Source: Actinoplanes xinjiangensis (GTDB taxonomy: Bacteria; Actinomycetota; Actinomycetes; Mycobacteriales; Micromonosporaceae). From it: DNA of 64,000 nucleotides. Location: NCBI RefSeq assembly GCF_003148685.1, contig NZ_QGGR01000004.1, forward strand, positions 496,001 through 560,000, written 5' to 3'. Shown one piece after another: positions 46,828 through 55,657 of the stretch. Both the position numbers and the translations under genes were made by a program. The notes beneath the pieces are model-generated. The model had not been told where the DNA came from. It saw only the letters and a program-made list of their open reading frames with translations, and made no database searches. Position 1 is the stretch's first letter. Each line of letters starts with the position of its first letter.

Positions 46828-46859
46828 CGCAGCGGCCGCGAGGTGCCGCGGCCGCTGCG
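46828..46859. terminator. Hairpin between the exporter operon and rpsD
   Basis: CGCAGCGGCCGCG (46828-46840) and CGCGGCCGCTGCG (46847-46859) are perfect 13-bp arms with a 6-base loop, between convergent genes. There is no T-run, so it could be a bidirectional, factor-assisted terminator. Confidence 0.6.
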
Positions 46860-46940
46860 AGGAACCCGCCATTTCAGCGATTCAAGAGCCTGTCCTGCTC
46901 GTCGGGACCGGTGCTCGGCCTTCCGGCCCGACGTTCGCCG

Positions 46941-47549
46941 TTATCGGGCGTAGTACTCGACGACCAGCTGCTCGTCGCAGAGCACCGGGACCTCGGAGCG
47001 CTGCGGGGCACGGATCACCGTGGTGCGCAGGTCCTCGAGGACGGTCGACAGGTACGGCGCGGTCGGGCCGTCGATGTGCGTGCCGGTCGCCGCGATCTGG
47101 AACGGCGGCTTCTGCCGGGACGTCTCCTTGACCTCGATGACCTGACCCGGCTTCAGCTTGTAGCCGGGGCGGTCCACCTTCTTGCCGTCCACCGTGAAGT
47201 GACCGTGCACGACGAGCTGGCGGGCCTGGTAGATGGTCCGGGTGAAACCGGCCCGGAACACGGTGGCGTCCAGCCGGCGCTCGAGCAGCGTGACCATCGT
47301 CTCGCCGGTCTTGCCCTCGGCCTTGTGGGCGGCGTCGTAGGCCGCCCGCATCTGGACCTCGCTGATGTTGTACTGGTGGCGCAGCCGCTGCTTCTCCAGC
47401 AGCCGGACCTGGTAGTCCGAGGCCTTGCGACGGCCGCGGCCGTGCACGCCGGGCGGGAACGGGCGCCGCTCGAAGTACTTGACGCACTTACGGGTGAGAG
47501 GGATGCCGAGGGCGCGCGACAGCTTCGCCTTGGGTCGGGAGTTGTTCAA
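46941..47549 (-). CDS. rpsD: Ribosomal protein S4, zinc-free type
   Basis: A 202-residue S4 that nucleates assembly of the small subunit. It begins NNSRPKAKLSRALGIPLTRK, with RRPFPPGVHGRGRRKASDYQ and a C-terminal S4 RNA-binding domain, and ends LCDEQLVVEYYAR. The four-cysteine zinc motif of C+ S4 proteins is absent (only one Cys in that region), so this is the C- type. The start is TTG at 47549, with AGGAG 8 bases before it; the upstream frame to 47651 is spurious. Two iron-box-like sites lie 15-53 bases upstream. Whether a second rpsD exists elsewhere cannot be seen. Confidence 0.93.
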   Translation of the reverse strand: MNNSRPKAKLSRALGIPLTRKCVKYFERRPFPPGVHGRGRRKASDYQVRLLEKQRLRHQYNISEVQMRAAYDAAHKAEGKTGETMVTLLERRLDATVFRAGFTRTIYQARQLVVHGHFTVDGKKVDRPGYKLKPGQVIEVKETSRQKPPFQIAATGTHIDGPTAPYLSTVLEDLRTTVIRAPQRSEVPVLCDEQLVVEYYAR

Positions 47550-47563
47550 CTGCGATCTCCTGT

Positions 47564-47602
47564 TACGGTTAGCCTTGCCTAACTTAGGTAAGCCTAACCG
47601 GT
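47564..47602. promoter_or_regulatory. Two DtxR/IdeR-like iron boxes
   Basis: The 19-bp site at 47584-47602 (TTAGGTAAGCCTAACCGGT) matches the DtxR/IdeR consensus TWAGGTTAGSCTAACCTWA at 15 of 19 positions. The site at 47564-47582, read on the minus strand (TTAGGCAAGGCTAACCGTA), matches at 16 of 19. They lie end to end, one base apart, between the divergent rpsD and DUF2470 genes. The pair forms a larger inverted repeat. This suggests iron-dependent repression of one or both genes. Confidence 0.7.
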
Positions 47603-47619
47603 GCCCGGAGGTGCTCGTC

Positions 47620-48357
47620 ATGCAACCCAGTCCCGCCGAGATCGCACGCACGCTTGCCGCCGGTCACCTGCCCGCCGTCGCCCACATCGCGTGCCGTCCC
47701 GGCCCCACTCCGGTCCGGCACGTCACCGACGCGCAGGGTCGCGTGCTCCTTCTCGTGCCCAGCGAGGGTACCCTCGCCGTCGCACTGCGCCCACAGGACG
47801 GCAACGACGACACCGCGCTCGTTCTGGACATCCGCGACGTGCCGCCGATGGCGTCCTCGCCGTCGCTGGGCCGCATCTGGGTCTCCGGCTGGGCCGTGAG
47901 ACTCGAGGGTGACGACGCCCGTGCCGCCGCGCTCGACTACGCCGACACCGACGCCTGCGGTGACCTGCTCGACATCGGCGAGAGCCAGGCCCTCTACCGG
48001 ATGGAGGTCGCCGAGGTCCGCTGGGAGCGCAACGAGAAGCTCCTCGAGATCGACCCGGACGACTACGCCGAGGCCACTCCGGACCCGCTGCGCGCCGTCG
48101 AGTTCGACCTGATCGCCGACCTCGCCGACCACCACATGGGTGAGATGGGCGACTACGTGCGCCGGCAGCTGGGCTCCGAGGCCCGCCCGGACGACGAGCC
48201 CAAGGTGGTGCGGATGGACCGCTACGGCTTCCTGGTGCGGATGGGCAACCGCAGCGCCCGTCTCGCCTTCCCCCGCCCGGTCACCGACCGGCACGATCTG
48301 GCGCACCTGCTGCACCCGATCCTCTGCCGGCGCTGCTGCAACAGCGGCGCCGCCTAG
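47620..48357 (+). CDS. DUF2470 (HugZ-like heme/iron) protein
   Basis: A 245-residue protein resembling DUF2470 proteins, related to the HugZ heme-utilisation family with a flavin-reductase-like split barrel. Seen features are the N-terminal SPAEIARTLAAGHLPAVAHI and a C-terminal block LIADLADHHMGEMGDYVRRQ followed by RMDRYGFLVRMGNRSARLAF. The last residues are cysteine-rich (LCRRCCNSGAA). ATG 47620 has GGAGG at 47607-47611. The iron boxes at 47564-47602 just upstream fit an iron or heme role. Enzymatic activity is not proven. Confidence 0.85.
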   Translation: MQPSPAEIARTLAAGHLPAVAHIACRPGPTPVRHVTDAQGRVLLLVPSEGTLAVALRPQDGNDDTALVLDIRDVPPMASSPSLGRIWVSGWAVRLEGDDARAAALDYADTDACGDLLDIGESQALYRMEVAEVRWERNEKLLEIDPDDYAEATPDPLRAVEFDLIADLADHHMGEMGDYVRRQLGSEARPDDEPKVVRMDRYGFLVRMGNRSARLAFPRPVTDRHDLAHLLHPILCRRCCNSGAA

Positions 48358-48365
48358 AACGAGGC

Positions 48366-48412
48366 GGGATCGGCGCGGCGACCTTCTGCCGCCGTCATGC
48401 CGCGCCGATCCC
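48366..48412. terminator. Hairpin 1 after the DUF2470 gene
   Basis: GGGATCGGCGCGGC (48366-48379) and GCCGCGCCGATCCC (48399-48412) form a perfect 14-bp stem with a 19-base loop, 9 bases after the stop. It is the first of two tandem hairpins in this convergent gap. Confidence 0.65.
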
Positions 48413-48418
48413 GTCTTC

Positions 48419-48454
48419 GAGCCCTGCCACCCGGTGCCGCGGGTGGCAGGGCTC
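48419..48454 (+). terminator. Hairpin 2, intrinsic terminator with T-run
   Basis: GAGCCCTGCCACCC (48419-48432) and GGGTGGCAGGGCTC (48441-48454) form a perfect 14-bp stem with an 8-base loop, followed by ACATCTTTT. It is a good intrinsic terminator for plus-strand transcription and may also serve the convergent gene. Confidence 0.75.
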
Positions 48455-48468
48455 ACATCTTTTCACCT

Positions 48469-50226
48469 CTAGAGCGAGAGGATGCGGTCCAGGAACTCCC
48501 GGTAGCCGCGCATCGCCATCCGCATGCGCTCGGTGTCCGGGGTGTCGGTGCCGCGCAGCGGGTCCAGCTCGTCCCGCTCCGCCAGCAGCACCTCGGTCAA
48601 CTCGTTCACCGCGTCGGTGAGCAGGTCGTGTGCCCGGGTCAGGGCGGTGACCGGGTCGTCGACGAACTCCGCCTTCACCTCGTGCCACGCCGCCCGGAAG
48701 TGCCGGGCCGCGTCCTCGTCCCAGACGGTGCGGCCGATCAGCGGCTCCGCACCGGCCCGATCGGCGGGTGCCTCCTCGGACTGCGCCGCGCGATGGCCCA
48801 CCCGGCGGACCGGCTCGGCGTCCTCCAGGCTGGCCGACCGGCGGGCCGTCGGAGCCGGCGCCTCCTCGGCGGCCTCCTCGCGGGCCCGGCGGGCGGGTGG
48901 CGCGGGCGGGAAGGTCAGGAACTCCGACGGCGGCGTGACGGTACTCGCCGACGGTGCCGCGGGAGTGACCGACGCCACACCGAAGGCCTCGGCCGGGCGG
49001 CCCAGGCTGTAACCGGTCGGGGCGAAGCCGTACCCACCCTCGGCGGCCGACGGTAGACCGCTGTCGCCGAGGTCGATGGTCAGATCCGGTGGTGTGCGCG
49101 TCGCCGGGATCTGCACCGGGGCGGACCCGGTCGCGGCGGGCGGGGTGCTCGCGGCCGGCGAGACCGGGGCGGGTACCGCCGGGTCCGCCGGCTCCGGCTC
49201 CTGACCGGGCAGACCGGAGACCGGCTGCAGGGCCCCGGCCGGGTGATCGGGGGTGAAGTCCGCGACCGTGTACGGGTTCGGCGCGTACGCCGGTGACACG
49301 GGAGCGCCGGAGACCGGGCCGCCGGAGACCGGGGTACCCGGGACCGCGGGGATCGGCTGGGTCAGGCCGGGCACCGAAGCCCAGCCGGCGGCCGCACGTG
49401 GCGGCCCGTCCGGAGCCTGTCCCGGCGACTCCCCGGCCGGACTGCCCGAGGCGTCCGGGTCGGCCTCGCCGGTTTGCGCGTAACCGGGCGCGCCTGCCCG
49501 TCCGTTCATGTCCTCACGTCCGTTCTCGTCGCTGGGTCCCGCCACCGCGGCGGCTCCCTGGCCGGTGCCCGGCGGAGTGTGGTCCGCGGACTCGTCCACC
49601 GGTCCGGCACCGGCCGGCTCCTCGTCGGCCGGCTCGTCACCGACCTGAGCCTCACCGTCACCGGACTCCGTACCGTCACCGGTCTTCGTTCCGTCTCCGG
49701 TCTCCGTACCGTCACCGGCCTCTGCACCGGAACCGGCGGCGGACTCCGGACGGTCGTCCCGGACATCCGGATCGTCGTCGTCCCGGCTGCCGAAGAGCAG
49801 CCTCCCGGCACGTCCACCGAGGCCGTAGCCACCGAAGGAGTGCCCCTCCGGCTCACCGGACTTTACGTCCTGAGCGGCTCCCACCTCGTCCTCCGGAGGT
49901 ACTGAGTGATCAGGATCGCCGTGCCGTTCCGGCCCCGGTGGGCCGGGCTCCGGACGATGGCCGGCCGGCGGGCGCGGCCCGTTGCGGCCCGCCCGGTTCA
50001 GCCCGAACGGGTCGGCCGCCCCACTCGGATGGCGGGCGGCCGAGGCGATCGGTGCCAGCGGCGGGATCGACCGGCTGCGGAAGGTACCCAGCGGCGAGCC
50101 GTTCAGCAGATCGGCCGGAGTCTCCAGCGGCTCGTCGACCACCGGCTCCGGCTCCGGGCTGACCTGCCAGAAGCGGGCCAGGCCGGGCGAGGGCCGTGCG
50201 TTGTCGGGGCTGGACGTCGGCTCCAT
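48469..50226 (-). CDS. Long disordered protein with a conserved C-terminal helical domain
   Basis: A 585-residue protein of unknown function. About 480 residues are low complexity, rich in P/G/A/E/D/T, including a six-residue repeat GDGTET/GDGTKT/GDGTES (coded around 49651-49720). The last 85 residues look folded and helical: AARHFRAAWHEVKAEFVDDP, ALTRAHDLLTDAVNELTEVL and MRGYREFLDRILSL. I recall a similar C-terminal helical segment in other actinobacterial proteins of unknown role. No signal peptide or membrane segment is seen. It is divergent from hisI, with starts 225 bases apart. Confidence 0.8.
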   Translation of the reverse strand: MEPTSSPDNARPSPGLARFWQVSPEPEPVVDEPLETPADLLNGSPLGTFRSRSIPPLAPIASAARHPSGAADPFGLNRAGRNGPRPPAGHRPEPGPPGPERHGDPDHSVPPEDEVGAAQDVKSGEPEGHSFGGYGLGGRAGRLLFGSRDDDDPDVRDDRPESAAGSGAEAGDGTETGDGTKTGDGTESGDGEAQVGDEPADEEPAGAGPVDESADHTPPGTGQGAAAVAGPSDENGREDMNGRAGAPGYAQTGEADPDASGSPAGESPGQAPDGPPRAAAGWASVPGLTQPIPAVPGTPVSGGPVSGAPVSPAYAPNPYTVADFTPDHPAGALQPVSGLPGQEPEPADPAVPAPVSPAASTPPAATGSAPVQIPATRTPPDLTIDLGDSGLPSAAEGGYGFAPTGYSLGRPAEAFGVASVTPAAPSASTVTPPSEFLTFPPAPPARRAREEAAEEAPAPTARRSASLEDAEPVRRVGHRAAQSEEAPADRAGAEPLIGRTVWDEDAARHFRAAWHEVKAEFVDDPVTALTRAHDLLTDAVNELTEVLLAERDELDPLRGTDTPDTERMRMAMRGYREFLDRILSL

Positions 50227-50450
50227 CTCGGTTCACCACTCCCGTTGCGAGTCCGCGCCCGCCGGGATGCCCGGATCCGCGGCTCTGAGCTGTGCGGCAC
50301 ACCGAGCGACGGGCGCCGGGCAGTCAGGCACGTACCGCGCTTCCCGGCGACGGTACCGCTCCGAATCGTCGAGCACACCCCCGGTTACCGGATCGTGGGC
50401 CCCCTGCGGGTCGTTACGGGTGTCGCAGGCGATGGGGGAGAATCGCATCC

Positions 50451-50816
50451 GTGCCCGTACCCGATGTAGAGACCGCCCTGGACCCGGCCATCGCCGCCCG
50501 CCTCAAGCGCACCCCCGACGGCCTCGTCGCGGCGATCGTGCAGGAGCACGGCACCGGTGACGTCCTGATGCTCGGATGGATGGACGACGAGGCCCTGCAC
50601 CGCACCCTGACCACCGGCCGGGCCACCTACTGGTCCCGCAGCCGCCAGGAGTACTGGGTGAAGGGCGCGACCTCGGGTCACCACCAGCGGGTCCGGAGCG
50701 TCTCGCTCGACTGCGACGGCGACGCGCTGCTGGTCACCGTCGTGCAGACCGGCGCCGCCTGCCACAACGGCACCCACACCTGCTTCACCGACGACCTGCT
50801 TGCGGAGGGCCAGTGA
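50451..50816 (+). CDS. hisI: Phosphoribosyl-AMP cyclohydrolase (HisI)
   Basis: A 121-residue zinc enzyme opening the purine ring of PR-AMP, the third step of histidine synthesis. [34 protein letters not shown] and the cysteine motif [11 protein letters not shown]...[12 protein letters not shown] are diagnostic. It is monofunctional, without the HisE domain. GTG 50451 has GGGGGAG at 50434-50440. The stop overlaps trpE (GTGA), linking histidine and tryptophan synthesis in one transcript. Confidence 0.95.
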   Translation: MPVPDVETALDPAIAARLKRTPDGLVAAIVQEHGTGDVLMLGWMDDEALHRTLTTGRATYWSRSRQEYWVKGATSGHHQRVRSVSLDCDGDALLVTVVQTGAACHNGTHTCFTDDLLAEGQ

Positions 50817-52315
50817 CCAGCGGAGCCACGTTCCCCGACGAGGCCGGGTTCGTCGCGGCCCGCAAGCGGGTCGTCCCGGTCACCCGCAAGCTGCTGGCCG
50901 ACGGCGAGACCCCGATCGGCGTCTACACGAAACTGGCCGGCGGCCCGGGCACCTTCCTGCTGGAGTCGGCGGAACAGGGTCTGGCCTGGTCGCGGTATTC
51001 GTTCGTCGGGGTGCGCAGTGTCGCGACGCTCGTCGAGCGGAACGGCCAGGCCGAGTGGCTGGGCACCCCGCCGTCCGGGGTGCCGCTCAGCGGTGACCCG
51101 GTGGTGGCCCTGCGCGAGACGGTGGCCGCGCTGACCGGCGCCCTCGACGAGAGCCTGCCCCCGCTCACCGGTGGCCTCGTCGGCTATCTCGGCTACGACC
51201 TGGTCCGCCGCTTCGAGAAGCTGCCGTCCACGGCCGCCGACGACCTGCGCCTGCCCGAGCTGGGCATGCTCCTCGCCACCGACCTGGTGGTGCTCGACCA
51301 CCACGAGGGCTCGGCGCTGCTGGTGGCCAACGCGGTGCTCGACGCGGACGCCGACGACGCGGCCCGCCGTGCCGCGTACCACCAGGCGATCGGCCGGCTC
51401 GACGCGATGACCACCGCGCTGTCGCGGCCCACCCCGCCGATGGTCTCCACGGTCGACCGCCGCCCGGCCGGCGAACCGGTCAGCCGCACTCTTCCGGGGG
51501 AATATCAGAAGGCCGTCGAGGAGGCCAAGGAGGCGATCCGGGCCGGCGAGTGCTTCCAGATCGTGGTGGCCCAGCGTTTCGAGCGGCCCACCGACGCCGC
51601 CGCCCTGGACGTCTACCGGGTGCTGCGGGCCACCAACCCCAGTCCGTACATGTATCTGCTCCGCTTCGACGACTTCGACATCGTCGGCTCGTCGCCGGAG
51701 GCACACCTCAAGGTGAGCGCCAACCGGACCGCGCTGCTGCACCCGATCGCCGGGACCCGCTGGCGGGGTGCCACCCCGGAGCAGGACGCCGCGCTCGCCG
51801 CCGAGCTGCTCGCCGACCCGAAGGAGCGGTCCGAGCACGTGATGCTGGTCGATCTGGGCCGCAACGACCTGGGCCGGGTCTGTGAGCCGGGCAGCGTCGA
51901 GGTGCCGGAGTTCGCCCGGATCGAGCGGTACAGCCACGTCATGCACATCGTCTCGACCGTGGTCGGCCGTCTGCGCGACGACCGGACCGCCTTCGACGCG
52001 CTGGCCGCCACGTTCCCGGCCGGTACGCTCTCCGGCGCGCCCAAGGTCCGGGCCATGGAGATCATCGAGCAGCTGGAGCCCACCCGGCGTGGCCTCTACG
52101 GCGGCACGGTCGGCTACTTCGGGTTCGCCGGCGACATGGACATGGCGATCGCGATCCGGACCGCGCTGCTCAAGGACGGTGTCGCCTACGTCGGCGCGGG
52201 CGCGGGCATCGTCGCCGACTCCGACCCGGCGGCCGAGGAGCAGGAGACCCGCAACAAGGCCGCCGCGGTGCTCGCCGCGATCGCCTCGGCGGAGACCCTG
52301 CGCGCCGCCCGATGA
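50813..52315 (+). CDS. trpE: Anthranilate synthase component I (TrpE)
   Basis: A 500-residue chorismate-using enzyme making anthranilate. The N-terminal FLLESAEQG carries the LLES motif of tryptophan feedback inhibition. The catalytic half has [35 protein letters not shown] and [18 protein letters not shown]. No trpG glutaminase subunit is in the window. The start is GTG 50813, overlapping hisI; the frame is open further upstream, but that region is hisI in another frame. Confidence 0.95.
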   Translation: MTSGATFPDEAGFVAARKRVVPVTRKLLADGETPIGVYTKLAGGPGTFLLESAEQGLAWSRYSFVGVRSVATLVERNGQAEWLGTPPSGVPLSGDPVVALRETVAALTGALDESLPPLTGGLVGYLGYDLVRRFEKLPSTAADDLRLPELGMLLATDLVVLDHHEGSALLVANAVLDADADDAARRAAYHQAIGRLDAMTTALSRPTPPMVSTVDRRPAGEPVSRTLPGEYQKAVEEAKEAIRAGECFQIVVAQRFERPTDAAALDVYRVLRATNPSPYMYLLRFDDFDIVGSSPEAHLKVSANRTALLHPIAGTRWRGATPEQDAALAAELLADPKERSEHVMLVDLGRNDLGRVCEPGSVEVPEFARIERYSHVMHIVSTVVGRLRDDRTAFDALAATFPAGTLSGAPKVRAMEIIEQLEPTRRGLYGGTVGYFGFAGDMDMAIAIRTALLKDGVAYVGAGAGIVADSDPAAEEQETRNKAAAVLAAIASAETLRAAR

Positions 52316-52845
52316 GGACCTATCCCGCCGCCGTCGCGTCCGGCCTGGCCGGGGCCGGTCTGGCGCTCTTCGGCGCGACCCGGGTCTGGGCGGTCGCGGT
52401 CGAGCAGAGGCCCGGATTGTCGGATCTTCGGACCGAACAGACCGGTGCGGAGGCACAGCCGTGGCTGATCGGGCTGGCGGTGGTCGCGCTCGCCGGGACG
52501 GGAGCGCTCCTCGCCACCCGCGGGGTGGTCCGGCGTCTGCTGGGCGCGGTGCTGGCCCTGGCCGGCGCCGGTATCGCGGTGGGCGCGGTCCTGGCCCGGG
52601 CCGGGGTCGACCCGGGCGCCGCCGGGCCGGCCGGAACGGCCTGGCCGGTCGCCTGCGCCGGCGGCGGCGCGGCGGTGCTGGTGGCGGGGGTGCTCGCCGC
52701 GCGTCACGGCCACCGGTGGTCGGCGATGTCCGCCCGGTACGAACGGCGCCCGGCCGCGCCGGTCCGGGTGGAGGCGGACGGCCCCACCGCCGGCCGGGAC
52801 CTGTGGGACGCCCTGGACCGCGGCGAGGACCCGACCGCGCGCTGA
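52312..52845 (+). CDS. TIGR02234-type trp-region membrane protein
   Basis: A 177-residue membrane protein with four hydrophobic segments (about 5-25, 48-68, 72-96 and 110-132), as in the conserved trp-associated family TIGR02234. The cytoplasmic tail is hydrophilic and ends RDLWDALDRGEDPTAR, a stretch typical of the family. Function is unknown; the constant position next to trpE suggests a role in aromatic transport or control. It overlaps trpE by four bases. Confidence 0.87.
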   Translation: MRTYPAAVASGLAGAGLALFGATRVWAVAVEQRPGLSDLRTEQTGAEAQPWLIGLAVVALAGTGALLATRGVVRRLLGAVLALAGAGIAVGAVLARAGVDPGAAGPAGTAWPVACAGGGAAVLVAGVLAARHGHRWSAMSARYERRPAAPVRVEADGPTAGRDLWDALDRGEDPTAR

Positions 52846-52917
52846 GCGCTGGTCACCGGCCCGGCCGCGGAGGAAGAGTGCCGGCGACCTGGGCGCTGGT
52901 CACCGGCCCGGCCGCGG
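52846..52917 (+). repeat. 25-bp direct repeat after the trp membrane gene
   Basis: Two identical 25-base copies (GCGCTGGTCACCGGCCCGGC then CGCGG) occupy 52846-52870 and 52893-52917, 47 bases apart. The first begins right after the stop codon. A weaker third copy (GCGGTGGTTACCGGCGGGCG) is near 52952. They lie in the gap before a convergent gene. Confidence 0.7.
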
Positions 52918-52958
52918 GGAGACACGCGGCGGGACCGGCGTGGTGGGCTGGGCGGTGG

Positions 52959-53228
52959 TTACCGGCGGGCGCCGGTCAGCGGCGCCGTCCGGCGGTTGCC
53001 CGCCGGGGCGCTCGCGAGCATCGCGGCGACGGCGCGGGCGGTCTCCACCCGGGCGGCGGCGCGGGCCCGGTCGGCCTGGATGGCGTCCCAGGCGTTCTCC
53101 CGGGCGGTGCGCACGTTGTCGGAGCCGACGACGGCGCGCTGGACGCCGTTGGCGACCTCGGCGGCCACCGAGACGAGGACTCGGGACATGACGGCAAAAT
53201 TCATCGGCTGGGGTGACTCAGTGGCCAT
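52959..53228 (-). CDS. Small protein of unknown function in the trp cluster
   Basis: An 89-residue reverse-strand ORF. MNFAVMSRVLVSVAAEVANG and NVRTARENAWDAIQADRARA suggest two amphipathic or hydrophobic helices. The composition (Asn, Met, Asp present) is more protein-like than the shadow frames. GGAG sits 8 bases before ATG 53228. I do not recognise a family. It is the only minus-strand gene between trpE and trpC. It could be spurious. Confidence 0.55.
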   Translation of the reverse strand: MATESPQPMNFAVMSRVLVSVAAEVANGVQRAVVGSDNVRTARENAWDAIQADRARAAARVETARAVAAMLASAPAGNRRTAPLTGARR

Positions 53229-53552
53229 GGGGTCGACTCCGCATCATCGTCCGGCTGGCTGACGGCGTACTGGACGCCGGGACAAGTCTGCCCGAGTCAC
53301 ATGATGGTGGGGTCCTATTTCCGCTCGGTGACACCCGTGTCAACGAGCGGTGGTATCCGCCGAACGGGGGAGGGGTCCCAGCACAACGGCTGGAGAGGGG
53401 TCCGCGCGGTGTGAGCGACGAGACACTCGCGACGGGCAGCCTGGCATTATGCCGCAGTCCATTCCGTGAGGCGCGCCATACCCCCGGCACCCCGTCACCG
53501 GTCGTCACCTCCTAGCATCGGGCCGAAGACACCCGGAGAGGGGAGTCATTAC
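53229..53552 (+). other. 324-base gap before trpC with an imperfect hairpin
   Basis: No convincing gene is seen. CCGCTCG at 53321-53327 pairs with CGAGCGG at 53344-53350, and TGACA with TGTCA inside, giving a 12-bp stem with one mismatch. TAGCAT at 53514-53519 could be a -10 for trpC. GAGAGGGGAG at 53536-53545 is the trpC ribosome-binding site. No Trp-rich leader peptide with a stop was found. Confidence 0.4.
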
Positions 53553-54419
53553 GTGACATCCGATCAGGCGGAAGCGGGCGGTGGCGGTCCCGCTCGCGGA
53601 GCGGCAAAGCAGAACGTCCTCGAGGAGATCCTCGCCGGCGTCCGCGAGGACGTGGCGGCGCGGCAGGCACAGGTGCCTCTCGAGCGGGTGCGGGAGCTCG
53701 CCGCGGCGGCCCCGCCCGCGATCGACGCGTACGCGGCGTTGCGCAAGCCCGGCGTGGCGGTGATCGCCGAAGTGAAGCGGGCGTCCCCGTCGAAGGGCGC
53801 CATCGCCGACATCCCGGACCCGGCCGAGCTGGCGGGGGAGTATGCGCAGGGCGGTGCCCGGTGCATCAGCGTCCTCACGGAGGGCCGGTGGTTCGGCGGC
53901 TCGCTGGACGATCTGGCCGCGGTTCGCGCCGCCGTCAGGATCCCGGTGCTCCGCAAGGACTTCGTGGTCTCCAGCTATCAGGTGCACGAGGCGCGCGCCC
54001 ACGGCGCCGACCTGGTGCTGCTGATCGTCGCGGCCCTCGAGCAGAACGTGCTGGTCGGCCTCCTGGAGCGCATCGAGTCGCTGGGCATGACGGCCCTCGT
54101 CGAGGTGCACAACGAGGAGGAGGCGGACCGGGCGCTCGAGGCGAACGCGAAGGTCATCGGGGTGAACGCCCGTGACCTGCGGACCCTTGAGGTGGACCGG
54201 TCGGTCTTCGAGCGGATCGCGCCCGGCCTCCCGCAGACGGTCGTGAAGATCGCCGAGTCCGGCGTGCGCGGCCCGCACGACCTGATCCGGTATGCGTCGG
54301 CGGGTGCCGACGCGGTGCTGGTGGGTGAGGGGCTGGTGACCCAGAAGTCGCCGCGTGACGCGGTGGCCGAGCTGGTCAACGCCGGCAACCACCCGGCCAC
54401 GCCGAGGCCGGTGCGGTGA
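53553..54419 (+). CDS. trpC: Indole-3-glycerol phosphate synthase (TrpC)
   Basis: A 288-residue TIM-barrel enzyme closing the indole ring. [17 protein letters not shown] at the start, [13 protein letters not shown] with the catalytic lysine, [20 protein letters not shown] and [11 protein letters not shown] are diagnostic. GTG 53553 follows a strong GAGAGGGGAG, and the open frame upstream to 53466 is not needed. It is monofunctional with no TrpF fusion. The stop overlaps trpB (GTGA). Confidence 0.95.
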   Translation: MTSDQAEAGGGGPARGAAKQNVLEEILAGVREDVAARQAQVPLERVRELAAAAPPAIDAYAALRKPGVAVIAEVKRASPSKGAIADIPDPAELAGEYAQGGARCISVLTEGRWFGGSLDDLAAVRAAVRIPVLRKDFVVSSYQVHEARAHGADLVLLIVAALEQNVLVGLLERIESLGMTALVEVHNEEEADRALEANAKVIGVNARDLRTLEVDRSVFERIAPGLPQTVVKIAESGVRGPHDLIRYASAGADAVLVGEGLVTQKSPRDAVAELVNAGNHPATPRPVR

Positions 54420-55657
54420 GCGCGTCCAGTTTGCCGGACCTCGCCGGACACTTCGGGAGGTACGGCGGGCGGTTCGTGCCCGAGGCGCTGATCAAGGCCC
54501 TCGACGAGCTGGACGCCGCGTACCGGTCGGCGAAGCAGGACCCGGAGTTCCAGAAGACCTTCGAGGGTCTCCTGCTGAACTACGCGGGCGTGCCGTCGCT
54601 GCTCTACCGGGCGACCCGGCTCTCCGAGGCCCTGGGTGCGGAGATCCTGCTGAAGCGGGAGGACCTCAACCACACCGGCGCCCACAAGGTGCGCAACGTG
54701 CTGGGCCAGGCGCTGCTCGCCAAGCGGATGGGCAAGCCCCGGGTGATCGCCGAGACCGGCGCCGGCCAGCACGGTGTGGCCAGCGCGACCGCGGCCGCTC
54801 TGCTCGACCTGGAGTGCGTCGTCTACATGGGCGAGACGGACACCCAGCGGCAGGCGCTCAACGTGGCGCGGATGCGGATGCTCGGCGCGACCGTGATCCC
54901 GGTGACCAACGGTTCCCGCACTCTGAAGGACGCGCTGAACGAGGCGCTGCGGGACTGGGTCTCCACCGTCGAGACCACCCACTACCTCCTGGGGACCGCG
55001 GCCGGGCCGCACCCGTTCCCGGAGCTGGTGCGTGACTTCGTCGGCGGCATCGGTGTCGAGGCCCGGGCGCAGTGCCTGGAGCAGCTCGGCCGTCTGCCGG
55101 ACGCGGTGGCCGCGTGTGTGGGCGGCGGGTCGAACGCGATCGGCATCTTCCACGCGTTCGTGCCCGACGAGGCCGTCCGGCTGTACGGCTTCGAGGCCGG
55201 CGGCGACGGCGTGGAGACCGGCCGGCACGCGGCGTCGATCACCGGCGGCTCGGTCGGCGTGCTGCACGGCAACCGCACCTATCTGCTGCAGGACGACGAC
55301 GGCCAGACGATCGAGTCGCACTCGATCTCGGCCGGCCTGGACTACCCGGGTGTCGGTCCGGAGCACGCCTGGCTGCACGACACCGGCCGCGCGGTCTACG
55401 AGCCGGTGACCGATGCCGAGGCGATGGCCGCGTTCCAGCTGCTGTGCCGGACCGAGGGGATCATCCCGGCGATCGAGAGCTCGCACGCCCTCGCCGGCGT
55501 CGCGAAGATCGCCCCGCGCCTGCGCGAGGAGCTGGGCCGGACGCCGACGATCGTGATCAACCTGTCCGGGCGCGGTGACAAGGACGTACACACCGCGGGC
55601 GCCTACTTCGGCATCCTCGACCAGGTCGAGACGGTCGTCCCGGGGGAGAACACGTGA
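54416..55657 (+). CDS. trpB: Tryptophan synthase beta chain (TrpB)
   Basis: A 413-residue PLP enzyme joining indole and serine. [14 protein letters not shown] at the start, [20 protein letters not shown] with PLP lysine K91, [14 protein letters not shown] and [15 protein letters not shown] are typical of TrpB1, the partner of TrpA. GTG 54416 overlaps trpC. Its stop overlaps trpA, so the three genes are coupled. Confidence 0.96.
   Translation: MSASSLPDLAGHFGRYGGRFVPEALIKALDELDAAYRSAKQDPEFQKTFEGLLLNYAGVPSLLYRATRLSEALGAEILLKREDLNHTGAHKVRNVLGQALLAKRMGKPRVIAETGAGQHGVASATAAALLDLECVVYMGETDTQRQALNVARMRMLGATVIPVTNGSRTLKDALNEALRDWVSTVETTHYLLGTAAGPHPFPELVRDFVGGIGVEARAQCLEQLGRLPDAVAACVGGGSNAIGIFHAFVPDEAVRLYGFEAGGDGVETGRHAASITGGSVGVLHGNRTYLLQDDDGQTIESHSISAGLDYPGVGPEHAWLHDTGRAVYEPVTDAEAMAAFQLLCRTEGIIPAIESSHALAGVAKIAPRLREELGRTPTIVINLSGRGDKDVHTAGAYFGILDQVETVVPGENT

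Noticed and set aside
47564..47602. Zur (zinc) box upstream of zinc-free rpsD
   Set aside because: The sequence fits the DtxR/IdeR consensus and lacks the AT-rich TGAnAATnATTnTCA-like pattern of actinobacterial Zur sites.
47425..47619. Longer start of the DUF2470 gene at 47425
   Set aside because: It would run through the iron boxes and the rpsD start region. ATG 47620 has a strong GGAGG.
47550..47651. Longer S4 protein starting at 47651
   Set aside because: The extra 34 residues do not look like S4 and would cover the iron boxes; TTG 47549 has AGGAG and matches the family N-terminus.
34752..50450. Prophage or integrative element
   Set aside because: No integrase, tRNA attachment site, phage or conjugation genes are present. 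The genes are chromosomal types with matching base composition by eye.
53213..53515. Trp leader peptide with Trp codons (MTQWPW) before trpC
   Set aside because: The frame does not stop after a short peptide but runs 100 codons, and no alternative terminator/antiterminator pair follows.
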